Shown here: positions 34,491 through 46,185 of the stretch, piece after piece
Position numbering within the stretch: the stretch's first letter is position 1
Layout: each line of letters starts with the position of its first letter
NCBI GenBank assembly: GCA_003586115.2
Contig: QVOM02000029.1
Coordinates: 23,922,829 to 23,986,828, forward strand
Length of the DNA: 64,000 nucleotides
From: Salvator merianae
Taxonomy: Eukaryota; Chordata; Lepidosauria; Squamata; Teiidae
Reading direction: 5' to 3'
Notes under the pieces: generated by a model
Seen by the model: only the letters and a program-made list of their open reading frames with translations
The model's database searches: none
What the model was told of the DNA's origin: nothing
Translations under genes and position numbers: made by a program

Positions 34491-34961
34491 AAGATTTTTA
34501 ATGTAAAAATGAAAGTTGGGTGAGAAAAGAGAGAAAAAGGCTGAGGAAAGGAATGAGAAGGATTTTATCTGTCTTGGGGTCTTCTCTAGATCAGAAATGG
34601 ACTTCACAGTACGAAAAGTGGGACCTTTTCGGCAAAACACTCACAAACACACTCACAAAGTGGATAGGATGGAAAAGACAGTTCTGACCCCTTCCTCTAC
34701 TCCAATAGTGACTTCAACCATGATTTCAGCAAAAGCTTTCACGAAGCAGGAATCCACTTATACTGGACACACGTGAGGTTCACCTTCTTGCAGAGATGAA
34801 TCAAAGTTCTGCTTTTATTGCAGGAAGGATTCAGTGGACACCAGTGCAAACCAAAAGTCCACAGTTTAGCTCCCAAAGTAATATAAAGTTAGAAATGCTA
34901 AAGACCAGAGCTCTACTCTTGCAGCAATAGAGTGGGCTTTGGGAAGCCAAAAATATTGACT

Positions 34962-36605
34962 ATTTATTTATTTATTTACTTGTGTTTTTATCCTGCCCTA
35001 TACCCAAAGGTGTCAGGGCAGGTTACAACAATTAAAACAACAACAACAAAAAAAGTCATAAAAGGCACACAATAAAAGAGTAGTCTGAAAGTAGGGAGGG
35101 AAAGCTGTAGCTTTAGCCAAAGGCAAGGGTAAATAGCTGTGTCTGTATTGCTCTCCTAAAGATATAAAGTGAAGAAGCTTGACGCATCTCGGGAGGAAGA
35201 GTGTTCCACAGTCTGGGGGCCACCTCTGAAAGGCCCTATCCCAGGTGCCCACTACTTTAGCTATTGAAGGCTGTGGTACAACTAGGTGAGGTCCTTCACC
35301 TGCAGATCTTAAGGCACGGGCAGGCTGATATGGGAGAAGATGCTCCTTTAGGTATTTGGGGACCAAGCCATTTCAGACCTTATAGGCTAAGGTTAATACT
35401 TTGAATTAGGCTCGGTAGCACACTGGCAGCCAGTGCAGTTCTTTTAAGACCGGCATGATATGCATCCGGCCAGCTGTTCCAGTCAGCAGTCTTGCTGCTG
35501 CATTCTGCACCAGTTGTAGCTTCCGAGCTGACTCCAAGGGCAGCCCCATGTAAAGCGGATTACAGTAATCCAATCTGGAAGTTACCAAAGCATGGATTAC
35601 TGTGGCCAGATTATCTCTGTCTAGACAGGGTCGTAGTTAGAGAACCAGCCATAGCCAGAGGCATGCATTCTTGGCCTCTGCCTCCACCTGAGTTCCAAGT
35701 ATAAGCGTAGAGTCCAAGAGTACACCCAGATTCCTCACCTGTCCTTTCCAGGGCAAAGCAACCCCATCAAGGATCAGATGCCTTCCAACTTCATGAACCC
35801 GAGACCCTCTGACACACAGTACCTCTGTCTTGTCTAGATTCAGCTTCAATTTATTGGCCCTCATGCAGCCCATTACTGCTTCCAGGCATCTGTCCAACAC
35901 TTCAAGCGCTCATCCTGATACAGATGGCACAGATATGTAGAACTGGGTGTCATCTGCATATTGATGACATCTGACTCCAAATCTCCTGATGACCTCCCCC
36001 AGCGGCTTCATATAGGTATTGAAAAGCATGGGAGATAAGATCTACCCCTGAGGAACCCCACACCTGAGTTCCCAGGATGACGAGCAGGAATCGCCCACAA
36101 CTACCTTCTGGAATTGACCTCAGAGATAGGAGCGGAACCACTGTAGCATGGTGTTTCCAACTTCTAAACTCCATAGTCTCTCCAGAAAGATATCACGATC
36201 AATGGTGTCAAAAGCCACTGAGAGATCCAGGAGAACCAATAGGGATGCATTTCCCTAGTCTTTCTCTTGGAGAAGGTCATCAAGTAGGGCCACCAAGGTG
36301 GTTTCTGTGCCATAATCAGAACTGAAGCCAGATTGAAATGGGTCTAAATAATCAGCTTCTTCCAAGCATGCTTGTAGTTGAACAGCTACAACACTCTCTA
36401 ACACCTTGCTCAAAAATGGTATGCTGTCCACCGGGCGATAATAGTTTAAATCATCTGGATTCAGGGAAGGCTTCTTGAGGAGGGGCTGTACCAACACCTC
36501 TTTAAGAGCTAGTGGGACCACCCCATGTCCGAAGGAGGCATTTACTATTCCCTGGACCCACCCAGTCATACCCTCCTTGCTTGCTTTTATCAACCAAGGA
36601 GGGCA
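34962..36605 (-). mobile_element. L2-type LINE, best-preserved copy, 5'-truncated
   Basis: On the minus strand, from high to low coordinates: KEVLVQPLLKKPSLNPDDLN and PFLSKVLESVVAVQLQ (36370-36500), DPFQSGFSSDYGTETTLVAL (36270-36345), motif A VLLDLSVAFDTIDR (near 36190-36240), motif C QYADDTQFYIS (near 35935-35970), LNLDKTEVLCVRG (35815-35850), SRLDYCNPLYMGLPLESARK (35520-35580), then LKELHWLPVCYRA and PKYLKEHLLPYQ. The tail is the reversed TTTATTTATTTATTT at 34965. Scattered stops and frameshifts remain, and the endonuclease is absent, so it cannot retrotranspose. Confidence 0.88.
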
Positions 36606-36743
36606 AGGATGGGGGGAAATGTTTGGGAGGAAGCAGGGATAAACAAAAGATTTCTAAACTTTAGCTTTTTCCAGATCAGGTAAGCAACTGTAGTTATTAA
36701 TCAGTTTGGGTACCCATATTAGCATATTCTTGCAGCTCACATG

Positions 36744-36935
36744 TGCCTTCATAGTGCAAATGCACTTTACTGGGAGCTGACTATCAGCTCCCAGTAAAGC
36801 TGTGAAGCACTGACTTGTGCTTTACAACTATTCATGATCAGAAGTAGCTCCCATTCATGAGGGACTCTACAAAATGTAGAAGCACTTTGCTAGCACTTTC
36901 CCTGATGCTCACTAGTGCAAATTGTGAACAGGCCC
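36744..36935. mobile_element. Short foldback DNA element, GGGCCT group
   Basis: The right end is CAAATTGTGAACAGGCCC, preceded by CTGATGCTCACTAGTG, which parallels the left end of the 21707 element. The left part contains the strong palindrome ACTGGGAGCTGA-ATCAGCTCCCAGT at about 36769-36800. The left terminus is weak (GTGCCTTCATAGTGCA). Confidence 0.55.
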
Positions 36936-38584
36936 TAAGTCAGCAAAGTTCCTCCATATATAGTCAATATGCTTTTTGCAGCTTTTAGTACCATACATTA
37001 GCTTCGTGTACACACATGTTAACTGCATGTTAACTGCATGTTAAATAAAAATGAACTGATTTCTAACAGGCAGGAAACAATTGATACAAAGCAGTCAATT
37101 ATTAATATATTAGCATGGAATTGCAATTTTGCTATAATGAAAGGCTGGAAGAATGTGGTGACCATGATACTGTCCATAATTTGGTGCAATGAAGCCATGC
37201 GAACAGGCTGACCTGAAGGCAAAAAGCAGGTTTTAAAATTCTAGCTGAGCTTGAAGCTCCCCACCTTCCTATTTGTCTTTCTGATACTGTATTTGAGTAG
37301 TGGAGACTGCTTTAAGAAGGATTTGCGGCTGTTTGCAGTGAGAAACTAGGAGAAGTGCAGACCTGTTCTACTGTAACAATTCCAAATTTGTTAAAGGCAT
37401 ATCCAATGTGTTCCCAATAACCTGTCTTGAGCCCAAACCATTTTAATTTGAAAAAGAGAGCTGAAATAGTCTTGCCCAATATCAGGCAGGTACAGAAGCC
37501 TGTCGCTATGTACTTAAAATATTATTTTGGTTGTGGTAATTCTACAGGTCTTTGCACCTACATGACACACTTTGCATTTACCCAACTTGGAAAAAGCCTG
37601 TAACCTTTAACCTAAGTACAACTGAGAAATTGCAACTATGTGACCCATTGTCTATCATGTTAATCTTGTTACTATTTGATCTGACAAACTAAGGCTGTGT
37701 GATCTCTTTTGTGTTCCCCTGCCCATCATTTTTTTCCCACTGTGGAATCTTGCCCACCACAGCACCAGAGAAAAGTATATAAGTTCCCTTGATCCTTAGG
37801 GTTCGTTAGGGGAGAGAGTTCTGGAATAACTCCTCCATCCTTCCTCCTCATTGCAGCTTAGATAGACACAAACTCTTTGCTGAAGTCACTACTTGCTGCC
37901 TCTCCTGATGACCAAAAGGTGGGATCACTTTTTCACGGGGAAATCATTACTCTGAGGTGGGAGAAACTATTCACCCCATCACTGCTGCTTTTAGGTGCTC
38001 TCTGTCAGGGGACAGAGATCCATGCCATGCACTCTGTTGCTAACAGAACATAAGAAAAAAGGGAACGCTTGTGAGAGCCTCCTCCCTTCCCAAACCGTGT
38101 CATGCATTGACTTAAAAGCTTTACTTTGGTGTGCTGCTGAGCACCAAAAGGGGGGTGGGGGTGTTCTCTGTCTCCTTTTCTTTCCTTCTATTCAGCTGTG
38201 AAAAATCAGGAGAGAAGATGATGGTGAGAATTTTGCTCTAATTCCCCCCTTCCTTCTTTAGCTGAATTAGTGCTTGGAAGAAGCTGATTGTCAAGGTGGG
38301 AAGGAGGGAGTTGCCATTTTGATATTTATTTTGGGCAACAGTTTACCTCAGATGAGCACATGGAAGAGAGTTTATGAAGCTAAAAATGGGTGTCAGGAAA
38401 TCAGTACGGAAATCATTGCTCCAGCCTCCTCACCTCTGTAGGCTGCAAGTACCTCGTAAAGAGATAGGATGATTTATTAGCCTTAGTCAAGCAGTTCCCT
38501 ATCCCTTTAAATTACCTAGCAGCATCTGAGCATTCTGTACCTCACTACACAGCATCTAGTCTAATGACAGCTCAACATGACACT
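36936..38584. other. Unannotated stretch, possible LTR-like patch
   Basis: At 37330-38000 a GTATATAAGTTCCC motif (37775) and later G-rich text could belong to a decayed LTR, but no matching ends, polyadenylation signal or duplication was seen. Otherwise nothing recognised. Confidence 0.25.
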
Positions 38585-38815
38585 GGGCTTGTTTGTGCTT
38601 TAGTGCTAGTGAACATCTGGATGCTGAATAGCACAGTGCATCTGCATTTTGCGGGGGGCCTAGCAACTGGGAGTGTCTGCAGACATCCCCAGTTGTCATG
38701 GCAGTGGCTGGACCTTTCCACAGCCACTGTCATCGTGGGTGGCCACCATTCACACTGCAAGTGTGGATGGCCACTGCACCATGGGGACTGTTCCACCTTA
38801 GAATGTATTTCCATC
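38585..38815 (+). mobile_element. Truncated copy of the 21707 element
   Basis: The left end is GGGCTTGTTTGTGCTTTAG, followed by TGCTAGTGAACATCTGG. The middle (CTGGACCTTTCCACAGCCAC, then GTGGGTGGCCACCATTCACA) matches 21707-22146 in order. The right terminus is lost around 38815. Confidence 0.6.
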
Positions 38816-39272
38816 TGTAAAGATTATTTTTTTCTATTGCTGGGCTGTTTGTCTTTACACTAATTGATTATTTTTTCCCTTACCTTAAAATGACGACTGT
38901 TTAGTTTTGAAACTCCAAACAGTTTGGACTCTCCCTTTTGTTCCCCCTCTCTTTGGAATTCACATCGCATCAATTGTTCGTAAAATCTACCATATTACTG
39001 ATAAGATTCCACCTTTTTAATTCCCCCAGTATAAACCAGTTCATGTAACATAGTGTGGAGGAATAGAATCAAGGGATCAAGGTGTATGGTGTAACTATGT
39101 TTGTCCTGTAGCTAAGAGCCAGTCAGAGCATAAGTCCTAGGCTCCTCAATGGTCCCTTGCTTCTTTTGACTTGAACTCTGTGCACAGTTGCTACATGTGT
39201 CTGGTTATTAAAAATACACAGCATAACAAAAACAGTCCCACTGGGAATACTAGGAAACAGTGTTTCACACTA

Positions 39273-39741
39273 GGGCCACACCAATGCTTGGGTCCATGTG
39301 GGCAGGTCACTCCCCAGGTGGCATGGCCTTCTGATGGACCAATCTGTCATGCAGGCACATTATTCCATATGGACTGCTGCAACAAGTCAGCAGCAAACCG
39401 TGGATGCTGCCTTAGAGGTGATAGCATGTAGCTCTAGGTTCTCACTTCATCTCCAATCCACCTTTCATGCATGCATTTTGGGAATACATTTTCTGGCCTT
39501 TGAGCCAGAACACAGCAGCAAAATGGAACATGGATGTGTGTATTGCACAGCTCCATGGTCTGGTTTAGCAGCTGCTAGACTGCTGCTAGGCCGTTTTAAA
39601 AACATCTACTGGCAAACCAGACTAGGCAGCAGAAGAGGGAGCATACTAGCAAGGGGTTTGGCCTTGCTTATACATCCATGTGCAGAAGGGAAGTCTATGG
39701 GCCTCTTGCTATATCTAAACAATGGTAATGCAGAAATGCCC
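39273..39741. mobile_element. Probable DNA transposon, GGGCCT group
   Basis: The left end is GGGCCACACCAATGC and the right end AATGCAGAAATGCCC. CTA lies next to each end if the right boundary is moved by one base. The interior has the AGCAGCTGCT-type foldback at 39566 and no protein-like frame. Diverged and less secure than the other members. Confidence 0.45.
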
Positions 39742-39744
39742 TAC

Positions 39745-40730
39745 ATTTGCAGTAGTTAGGTAGCTGTTTTGATCAAGAGTGATCTTATCTTGGGCTAACA
39801 AAATTGTATGAACAAGTATTTTTATTTTCACTCCCTTTTATTTTGGAAGGCAAAGAAGTTCCTTTATATATATTTTTAGACTTACTTCTCAAGTACCTTG
39901 GGAGAAGACAAGCAAAAAGATTCACATATATAAAACCCCTACAGAAATATTTGATTTTTTTAAAGTATTAGAATCTAGGATAATATTATCCTACTTTCAA
40001 TGACTAAATTCTAGAAAATGTAGGTTTATACTTTCAGAATTGCTACAATATATCTCTTTCCTTACTTGCTTTTAGTCAAACACCTGTTTATAAAACCAAG
40101 TAGATGGATTCTTTTTTTTCCTCAAAAAATCCAAATAGGTATTTTTCTAAGGTTTCTTGGAAAAACTGTAATACTTAAAATGCCTTTTATGTAATGTTAG
40201 GAAGTATTTGTATAGCAATACAGCAATGACTTGATAAAGAGGAAGAGAAAATTAAATTACAAAATGAATATATTTCCAATAATGCTTTTTAAAATATAGA
40301 TTTGAAATGATGAACAATTTTCTCCAAACACGTTGACCAATCTGGAGAGCTGTATTTGTTACATTTTCATTTAGTTTCATCTCTCCATGTACCTACACAT
40401 GTCCCCTGCCAAGTTCAAAGAGAAACACTTGATATACTGGGAACAATAAGCTTGGGTTTTGGAACTCAGTGGCAGTCCAATCACTTCCTTGACAGCAACA
40501 AAATGTCTGGACTCCCTCACTCATTGCTTGATTACAAGAAGCAATCACAGAACATGATATGCTCTCAACATTACAAATGTACCTACAGTCCCTAAAAGAC
40601 TGACAGCTCGCGCCCTATACATGCAACCTGAATAAAGGAAGAACTATCTGATGGGCTGCAGACTGGTGAAAACCAAGGCTTCATCTTTTGAAGTTTAGGT
40701 GCCCCAAACTGTTCCTGGGTTGAAAAACAT
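39745..40730. other. Unannotated AT-rich stretch
   Basis: Unique-looking AT-rich sequence. No exon, RNA gene or transposon end was recognised. Confidence 0.4.
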
Positions 40731-41165
40731 TTAGGTTGTGATCACATGCAGGGAGAGGGAGAGGGAGAAGGAGAAGGAGAAGGAGAAGGAGAAGGAGAAG
40801 GAGAAGGAGAAGGAGAAGGAGAAGGAGAAGGAGAAGGAGAAGGAGAAGGAGAAGGAGAAGGAGAGAAAGGAAGGAAGGAAGGAAGGAAGGAAGGAAGGAA
40901 GGAAGGAAGGAAGGAAGGAAGGAAGGAAGGAAAGCTTCTCTGAGTTGGCTTGGAGGCAGTTTAGAGGTGCTTCTGAGATAGAATTATTCATATGTCAGTC
41001 TATTTCTCCATCCTCTTCATGAACATTTTATGCTAGAAACGGTGGATCAGAGATAGGCTGAGAACACAAGTGCCACATACTATGCTATTGTCTCTGTGGC
41101 ACTTCTGAGCTGCCCTATTTATTTATTTATTTATTTATTTTTGGATACATGTGATCACAGCCTAA
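40731..41165. mobile_element. TTAGGCTGTGATCA-end DNA transposon with purine microsatellite
   Basis: The ends are TTAGGTTGTGATCACATG and CATGTGATCACAGCCTAA, almost perfect inverted repeats. Inside are (GGAGAA)n and (GGAA)n from 40750 to 40932, then TGCTAGAAACGGTGGAT and CTCTGTGGCACTTCTGAG, which are shared with the copies at 20173 and 60344. A (TATT)n run lies at 41116-41142. No clear target duplication, so the superfamily is open. Confidence 0.75.
40750..40932. repeat. (GGAGAA)n and (GGAA)n compound microsatellite
   Basis: About 18 hexanucleotide GGAGAA units followed by about 17 GGAA units. Lysine/glutamate, glycine/glutamate and serine/phenylalanine open frames on both strands are artefacts. 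Confidence 0.97.
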
Positions 41166-41434
41166 GATTCTACCAAAAAAAACCCTACACATTTGTGCTG
41201 CTCTCCTTTATCAACCCTAACAAAGCTGCTGTTTGGATCTACTATCAGTTAAGTTTAACTGCAAATTCCCACACCCCACACAGTATTTGTCCGGTATAAA
41301 GTAGTAGATCTCAATTAATCCTCTCTAAAACAGACCATTTTAAATAATGTGTTTTAGTCATATGGCTATCTCTATAAAAATACTGTGTTCTCTTCAATAG
41401 ATTTATTTCTTCATTTGTTCTGTTCTCTAGTTTC

Positions 41435-41728
41435 AGAGGATATTATGGTGATAGCAACCAGCCTGGATAGTTTTAGGAAAGGATTAGACAAATTTATGGA
41501 GGTAAGGTGTACCAATGGCTACTAGAATGGATGCCTAAATACTGTCTCCAGATTAGAAAGATAGGCAGGATGCCTTTCAAGGCCATTTGCAGGAAGTGAG
41601 AGCAGGTGAAGATTTTGTCTTTATCTTCTGCTTGAGAATGCCCAGAAGCAATCGGTGGGCCACTGAGACAGATTGCTGAACTAGATGGGTCATGGCCTGA
41701 TCCATCAGGGCTTGTCTTACATTTTTAA
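41435..41728 (+). mobile_element. CR1/L3-type LINE 3' end fragment
   Basis: It carries the same segments as the copy at 62411-63487 but on the plus strand: GGATTAGACAAATTTATGGA, ACCAATGGCTACTAGAATGG, AGAATGCCCAGAAGCAA and ACTAGATGGGTCATGGCCTG. The coding part is only the last few codons (SLDSFRKGLDKFMEV-like). 5'-truncated. Confidence 0.75.
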
Positions 41729-42097
41729 TTCAGGGCAGAAGACAGAAGGCATCACACATTACCCCTTCCCCCCCCCCAAAGAAAAAAGGGAAAAGCAGAG
41801 TCTAAACCTTTAAGTTGTAAAGATCCTGTAAATAAAGATATTCAAATTTTCAACCCTTTAAAATGGGTTATATCTGGCATTTCCTATAAAGTGCTAAGAC
41901 AATCCCAAATTTTACCATATGTCTGGAGGTAACCTAGGCCATAATGGCTAAAGTGTTTGGTGGTCAAGAAATTAAAAAATATCAAGCTTATCAAAGATCT
42001 GAGTCTCTTGATTTTTTTCTGGATTGTACACTCTATATTTTACATTCCTTCCTGAACCAATAAGGCATATGCATATCTCTAAACCAATGGTCAGAAG

Positions 42098-42450
42098 TAG
42101 GGATGTACATGATCAAAAATCATGTATTCAGTTTGCCAGTGAATCAGGAATCCATTCATTCAGCTCAACGTCAAACCATTTAATCAAACAAAATTGTTGT
42201 TAGCATTTGATTCCAAACTCGTTCAGAAACAAAATATACAATTTTTCCATTGAAAAAAGTCCTTTCCAAGGGCAAAAACACAGCAAACGTGAAGTGTTCA
42301 ATTGAATAGTTCATGTTCGTAAGTAGGGGGCTGATTTGGTTTGACTGAATTTCTGGATATGCAAACAATTGCATGTTCAGTTCGATGCAAACATGTGCAA
42401 ACACAAACTGATTGAATTTCTGAGAACAAACTAAACTTTGCACAACTCTA
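42098..42450. mobile_element. hAT-type non-autonomous element, copy 4
   Basis: The ends read TAGGGATGTACATGATC and TTTGCACAACTCTA. GTCAGAAG (42090-42097) and GTCAGCAG (42451-42458) form an 8-bp duplication with one difference. The interior has TTTGATTCCAAACTC and GTTCGTAAG-type inverted words like its relatives. Confidence 0.82.
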
Positions 42451-42637
42451 GTCAGCAGGAATACATACAATAAGCATCAGGTTCCTAGCTAACAAAATGG
42501 TTAGATTTGATATGGGTTAAACTGCAACCTGTTCTAATTCATGAATGGTAAACAATAAAGCATCTCTGAGCCTACAATAAGAGCAGGGTCGGACTTCCCA
42601 TACACAATATCTTTTCTAACTGGCCCAGAGAGCGGAA

Positions 42638-42724
42638 GGAAGGCAGGAAGGCAGGAAGGCAGGAAGGCAGGAAGGCAGGAAGGAAGGAAGGAAGGAAGGA
42701 AGGAAGGAAGGAAGGAAGGAAGGG
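42638..42724. repeat. (GGAAGGCA)n and (GGAA)n microsatellite
   Basis: Five to six GGCAGGAA octamers passing into GGAA tetramers. Purine-rich on the plus strand. Confidence 0.96.
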
Positions 42725-44395
42725 AGGATGTTAATTGCTCAAGCTAGACAACTAGCTTAAGCAGAAGGCTCCTACATTGTTGAAAGGTATATCATTGGAA
42801 TTGCTTTAATATATATGGCTTTACTTAGAGTTGCATACTAGCATGGTGCAGTTTGTTCCTTTGTAGTGAAAGATAATTATTTCTAGACTGTATTTCTGAT
42901 GAATCTGCACAATATTGCCAGTTCACTAGTTTAAGAACTGCTGTGGGCTTCAGGTCTGACAAATTCAGACCTGAAAGCATCTCCCTTTTTTGTCACTCTG
43001 AGTCTGTCTACATCTATGCCTTTATTTTTAAATACTCTGACTCAAATCTGGTAGGGATGCCAAGGCAGTGAATATGACATCCATATATAAGAGATCACCA
43101 CAGATCCATCTGTCTACCATTCCCAGTGTTAACATTGGTCATGCTGAATGTTTCACAGAACTGCAAGAGCCAGCTGTTTCAGCTTGTAATGTTAAGCATA
43201 CCATTTAGTCAAATAATATTATGGAAAATGGAACAAATACTGAAGGCAAAATGTATTAAACGTGAGTGAAAAACTCATCTAGTTGGCCTGTGGTAGTTCT
43301 CAGTGTGAGTTGCATCCTCATTTACAGAAGAAAGTTTAATCAGGAAGCTGAACGCTCTGTTTTCATAATGTCTTTCCCTAGATGACACAGCCGTGCCAAA
43401 ACCGTCTTTATGGAAATCACACATACTAATATGGCAATATTTCACGCATTTCATATTTGTCAGTAAACTTGGAAAATTCAGATCTGCACGTGTGCAATCA
43501 AATAAAGAAACAGAGGTCATCATAATCCTTGCACAAAGTAGGTGCAACAGTTTTGTGATGAAATTTGCTCAGAGGTGAATATGACTTCCTTTTCAATTAA
43601 ATTCCAGCTGCCTTTATGTATTACTATTTATTTATAGTATTTCCTTAAAAAAGCAGAGCAAGAGAGAGAGAGAGAAACTGTACCTCCACTTACCTATCCA
43701 GGACACTGCACAGGTCCAAGAAGATGCCCTCTGCTATGCTCTCTCCATTTTTGGTGGTAGCAGATGCCTCACAGTGACCACACCAGTCCCTTTCCCAGTA
43801 TGATCACCAGAAGAGGCATCTCATTTGCCTTGCCCAGATGAAACATCATTCCGTGGCCTCTCCTCATTCGAAAATGGAGACAAGGAGGGTGCCTTTTACT
43901 GTGGTGCCTCCCCCATCTGAATTTCCTCTTCCTAGAAGTAGAGATTTGGCTAGAGACACTATTTACAAACAGAGAGAAAAACAGCAATTCAGGTCATTGA
44001 ACACCATTAAGGCCATCGTTAGTAAAAGTAGTTAGAATGTACTTTATTTGAAAATGAAACATTTTTAGGAGTATATAAGCCTTTTTTTAAAGGAAGAAAT
44101 AGATAACCCTGTATCCTCCGTATATTATTGGATTCCAGTACCTATAAGCTTCCGCCAATGTGGACAACAGTCACACCTGATGAGAGATGCAGTCCAACAA
44201 TTTGAGAGTCAGTAGTCTCTGAATATGGCATTCAGATATAGCACCATCTAAAATGAGCAAGTAATTGCAGCATGACATCACCTGCTTTTATTTTTGTGAG
44301 GCTTGGCTCAATGCTGAGTCCTGCCAATTGGGAAGGAGAACATTTAGCACAGAGTCAAACTCCCTTGTGCATAATGTATATCCCTTTAGTGGATT
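42725..44395. other. Unannotated stretch
   Basis: Contains an AGAG run at 43658-43675 and, at 43730-43930, words (GGTGCC, AAATGGAGACA) shared with patches near 12000 and 13000. No exon, RNA gene or bounded element was seen. Confidence 0.4.
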
Positions 44396-44895
44396 AACAT
44401 TTTTTATTTATTTATATCAATCTAATAATTTATATTCCACCCTTTACTCTCAGGTCCCAGGGTAGGTCAAAACAATAAAAATATAAAATAAATAAAACAA
44501 TCTAAAGCATACTTAAAATATAATCCTCCCCCTCTCTCTCCCAGACAGGATAACACTCAGAGGAAGCTAAACATTAAAGGGCTAGGTGAAGAGATATGTT
44601 TTAAGCAGACTCTGAAAACCATATAATGTAGGAGGCTGGTCAACCTTCAATGGGAGGTTGTTCCACAATTTAGGGGCCACAACAGAAAAGGCCCTCTTGC
44701 GTGACACTACCCTTCACACTTCTGAGGGAGGTAGAACTACAAGAAGGCCTTCTTGTGTTGTCACTAATTGGGCACTTTCAGGCACTGCTACTACTTTTAA
44801 TGTGTGCTTTTTGCTTTCTGTTTTTTACTGTTGTAGCCCGCCCTGAGACCTTCGGGTATAGGGTAGCATAAAAATTCAAGCAAATAAATAAATAA
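44396..44895. mobile_element. Two L2 3' ends joined back to back
   Basis: 44396-44760 is a minus-strand L2 end: reversed TTTATTTATTTAT tail, then CACCCTTTACTCTCAGGTCC and TTGTTCCACAATTTAGGGGC. 44761-44895 is a plus-strand L2 3' end closing with GCCCGCCCTGAGACCTTCGG and an AAATAAATAAATAAAT tail. The tails therefore point outward at both sides. Either one copy landed in another or an inversion joined them. Confidence 0.65.
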
Positions 44896-44985
44896 ATGTG
44901 GGGAAAGGTGCTCCTTTAGATAAGTCACCTGAATTTTCCTTAAATAACAAGGAAGATTTTCCTTGGTAGTAAAATTCAGTAGAAT

Positions 44986-45526
44986 GGCCTTTCTGCACTG
45001 AAAGGTCTGTGATTGGAAATAGTGGGTCTGGAACAGACAGGGCCACTGATTTCAACCATGGAAAGGCATTGCCAGATGGCGATGATCTAGACGAGCTCAC
45101 ACCATGACCTCAAAGTGCATGTGTGCTTCATGGCTGAACACCAAGGCCTCCAAGAGCTAGGAACAAAAGCTCCTAGCCGCAAAGCCCCTGAGGGATGCAT
45201 TTCAGGGACACATTTTGTGGTATGTTTTGGTGCACTGCCAAAATCATTCCCCTGGTAGTCTCAAACACAGAGGCATGTCTCTGCACTGCCCGCCTCCATG
45301 TTTAGAAGCAGGGCTCACCGGCTCACCAGTAGTGATGTTTAAATGTGACTACCAGTGATTGCAATTACAACCTTCCTGAACAGGATTACACTCCATCTAA
45401 TGCAGACAGAGCATATCTTCAGAGGGCAGGGATTCACAGATAACACATTCATGTGTGGATCGATGAGGACCAGAAGATGACTATAGAGGCCCTTGATCAG
45501 GATCAAGAGACCATGAGGTAAGGGCC
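44986..45526. mobile_element. Non-autonomous DNA transposon related to 13314
   Basis: The left end is GGCCTTTCTGCACTGAAAGG; the right end is a weak GGTAAGGGCC. AAT precedes and AAC follows, a possible 3-bp duplication with one change. The palindrome-like AGGAACAAAAGCTCCTAGC at about 45160 and the flanking CCTCCAAGAG text match the 13314 element. Confidence 0.55.
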
Positions 45527-46185
45527 AACGTTCAAATTCAGGCAACTTCACAAAAATTGAAAGTTTGATGCTTGAAAACTAGCGACTTTATGGAATTTGG
45601 CCATCTCTGAATCCAGTTGCCCAAAAAAATGCATTTTACTAAGCCGCATTCTACTTCTGAGTTGTTAAATGTATTTTACTGCATATCACTCCCCCAACCT
45701 CCCCATCATTTTAAGACATCACAAACATGATCCTTGAAACCATTAAAAAAGGTTAACAAAAGGAAAAAAAAATAACTATATTGCTGGGTTTTATTGTTTC
45801 CTTAAATCCACACTTTTTATATTTTCCTGAACAGAAATTCAGTGGATAGGTCACTGGGAGAACAAACATATGAGCTTTCTAATAGCTCCAAGAGACTTCT
45901 GCAGAAATGGACTGGAATTCAACAGTTTCATATAGATATAGACAATGCAAATAAATGCATATTTACTAAGTTGAAACTAAGAATATAAACTGGGAGGAGG
46001 GCCAGACTCAAGAGTTCAGATATTTATGTAATTATTTTTCCTTCTTGAGTTTAACTTGGACTTCAGCAGAGAAGCAATCACAGTCTGAATAGAATTGGAT
46101 GGCTGGATGGCAATACAATCATGCTAGTTGATAATTCCATTAATGTGTTGGACAGTGAGTGGATGCCAGAAGATATTCATACATG

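Noticed and set aside
37330..38000. TATA-like motif and G-rich text suggesting an LTR
   Set aside because: No polyadenylation signal, no inverted TG/CA ends and no flanking duplication could be found.
40738..41022. Lysine/glutamate-rich and serine/phenylalanine-rich frames
   Set aside because: Translation of GGAGAA and GGAA microsatellites on either strand.
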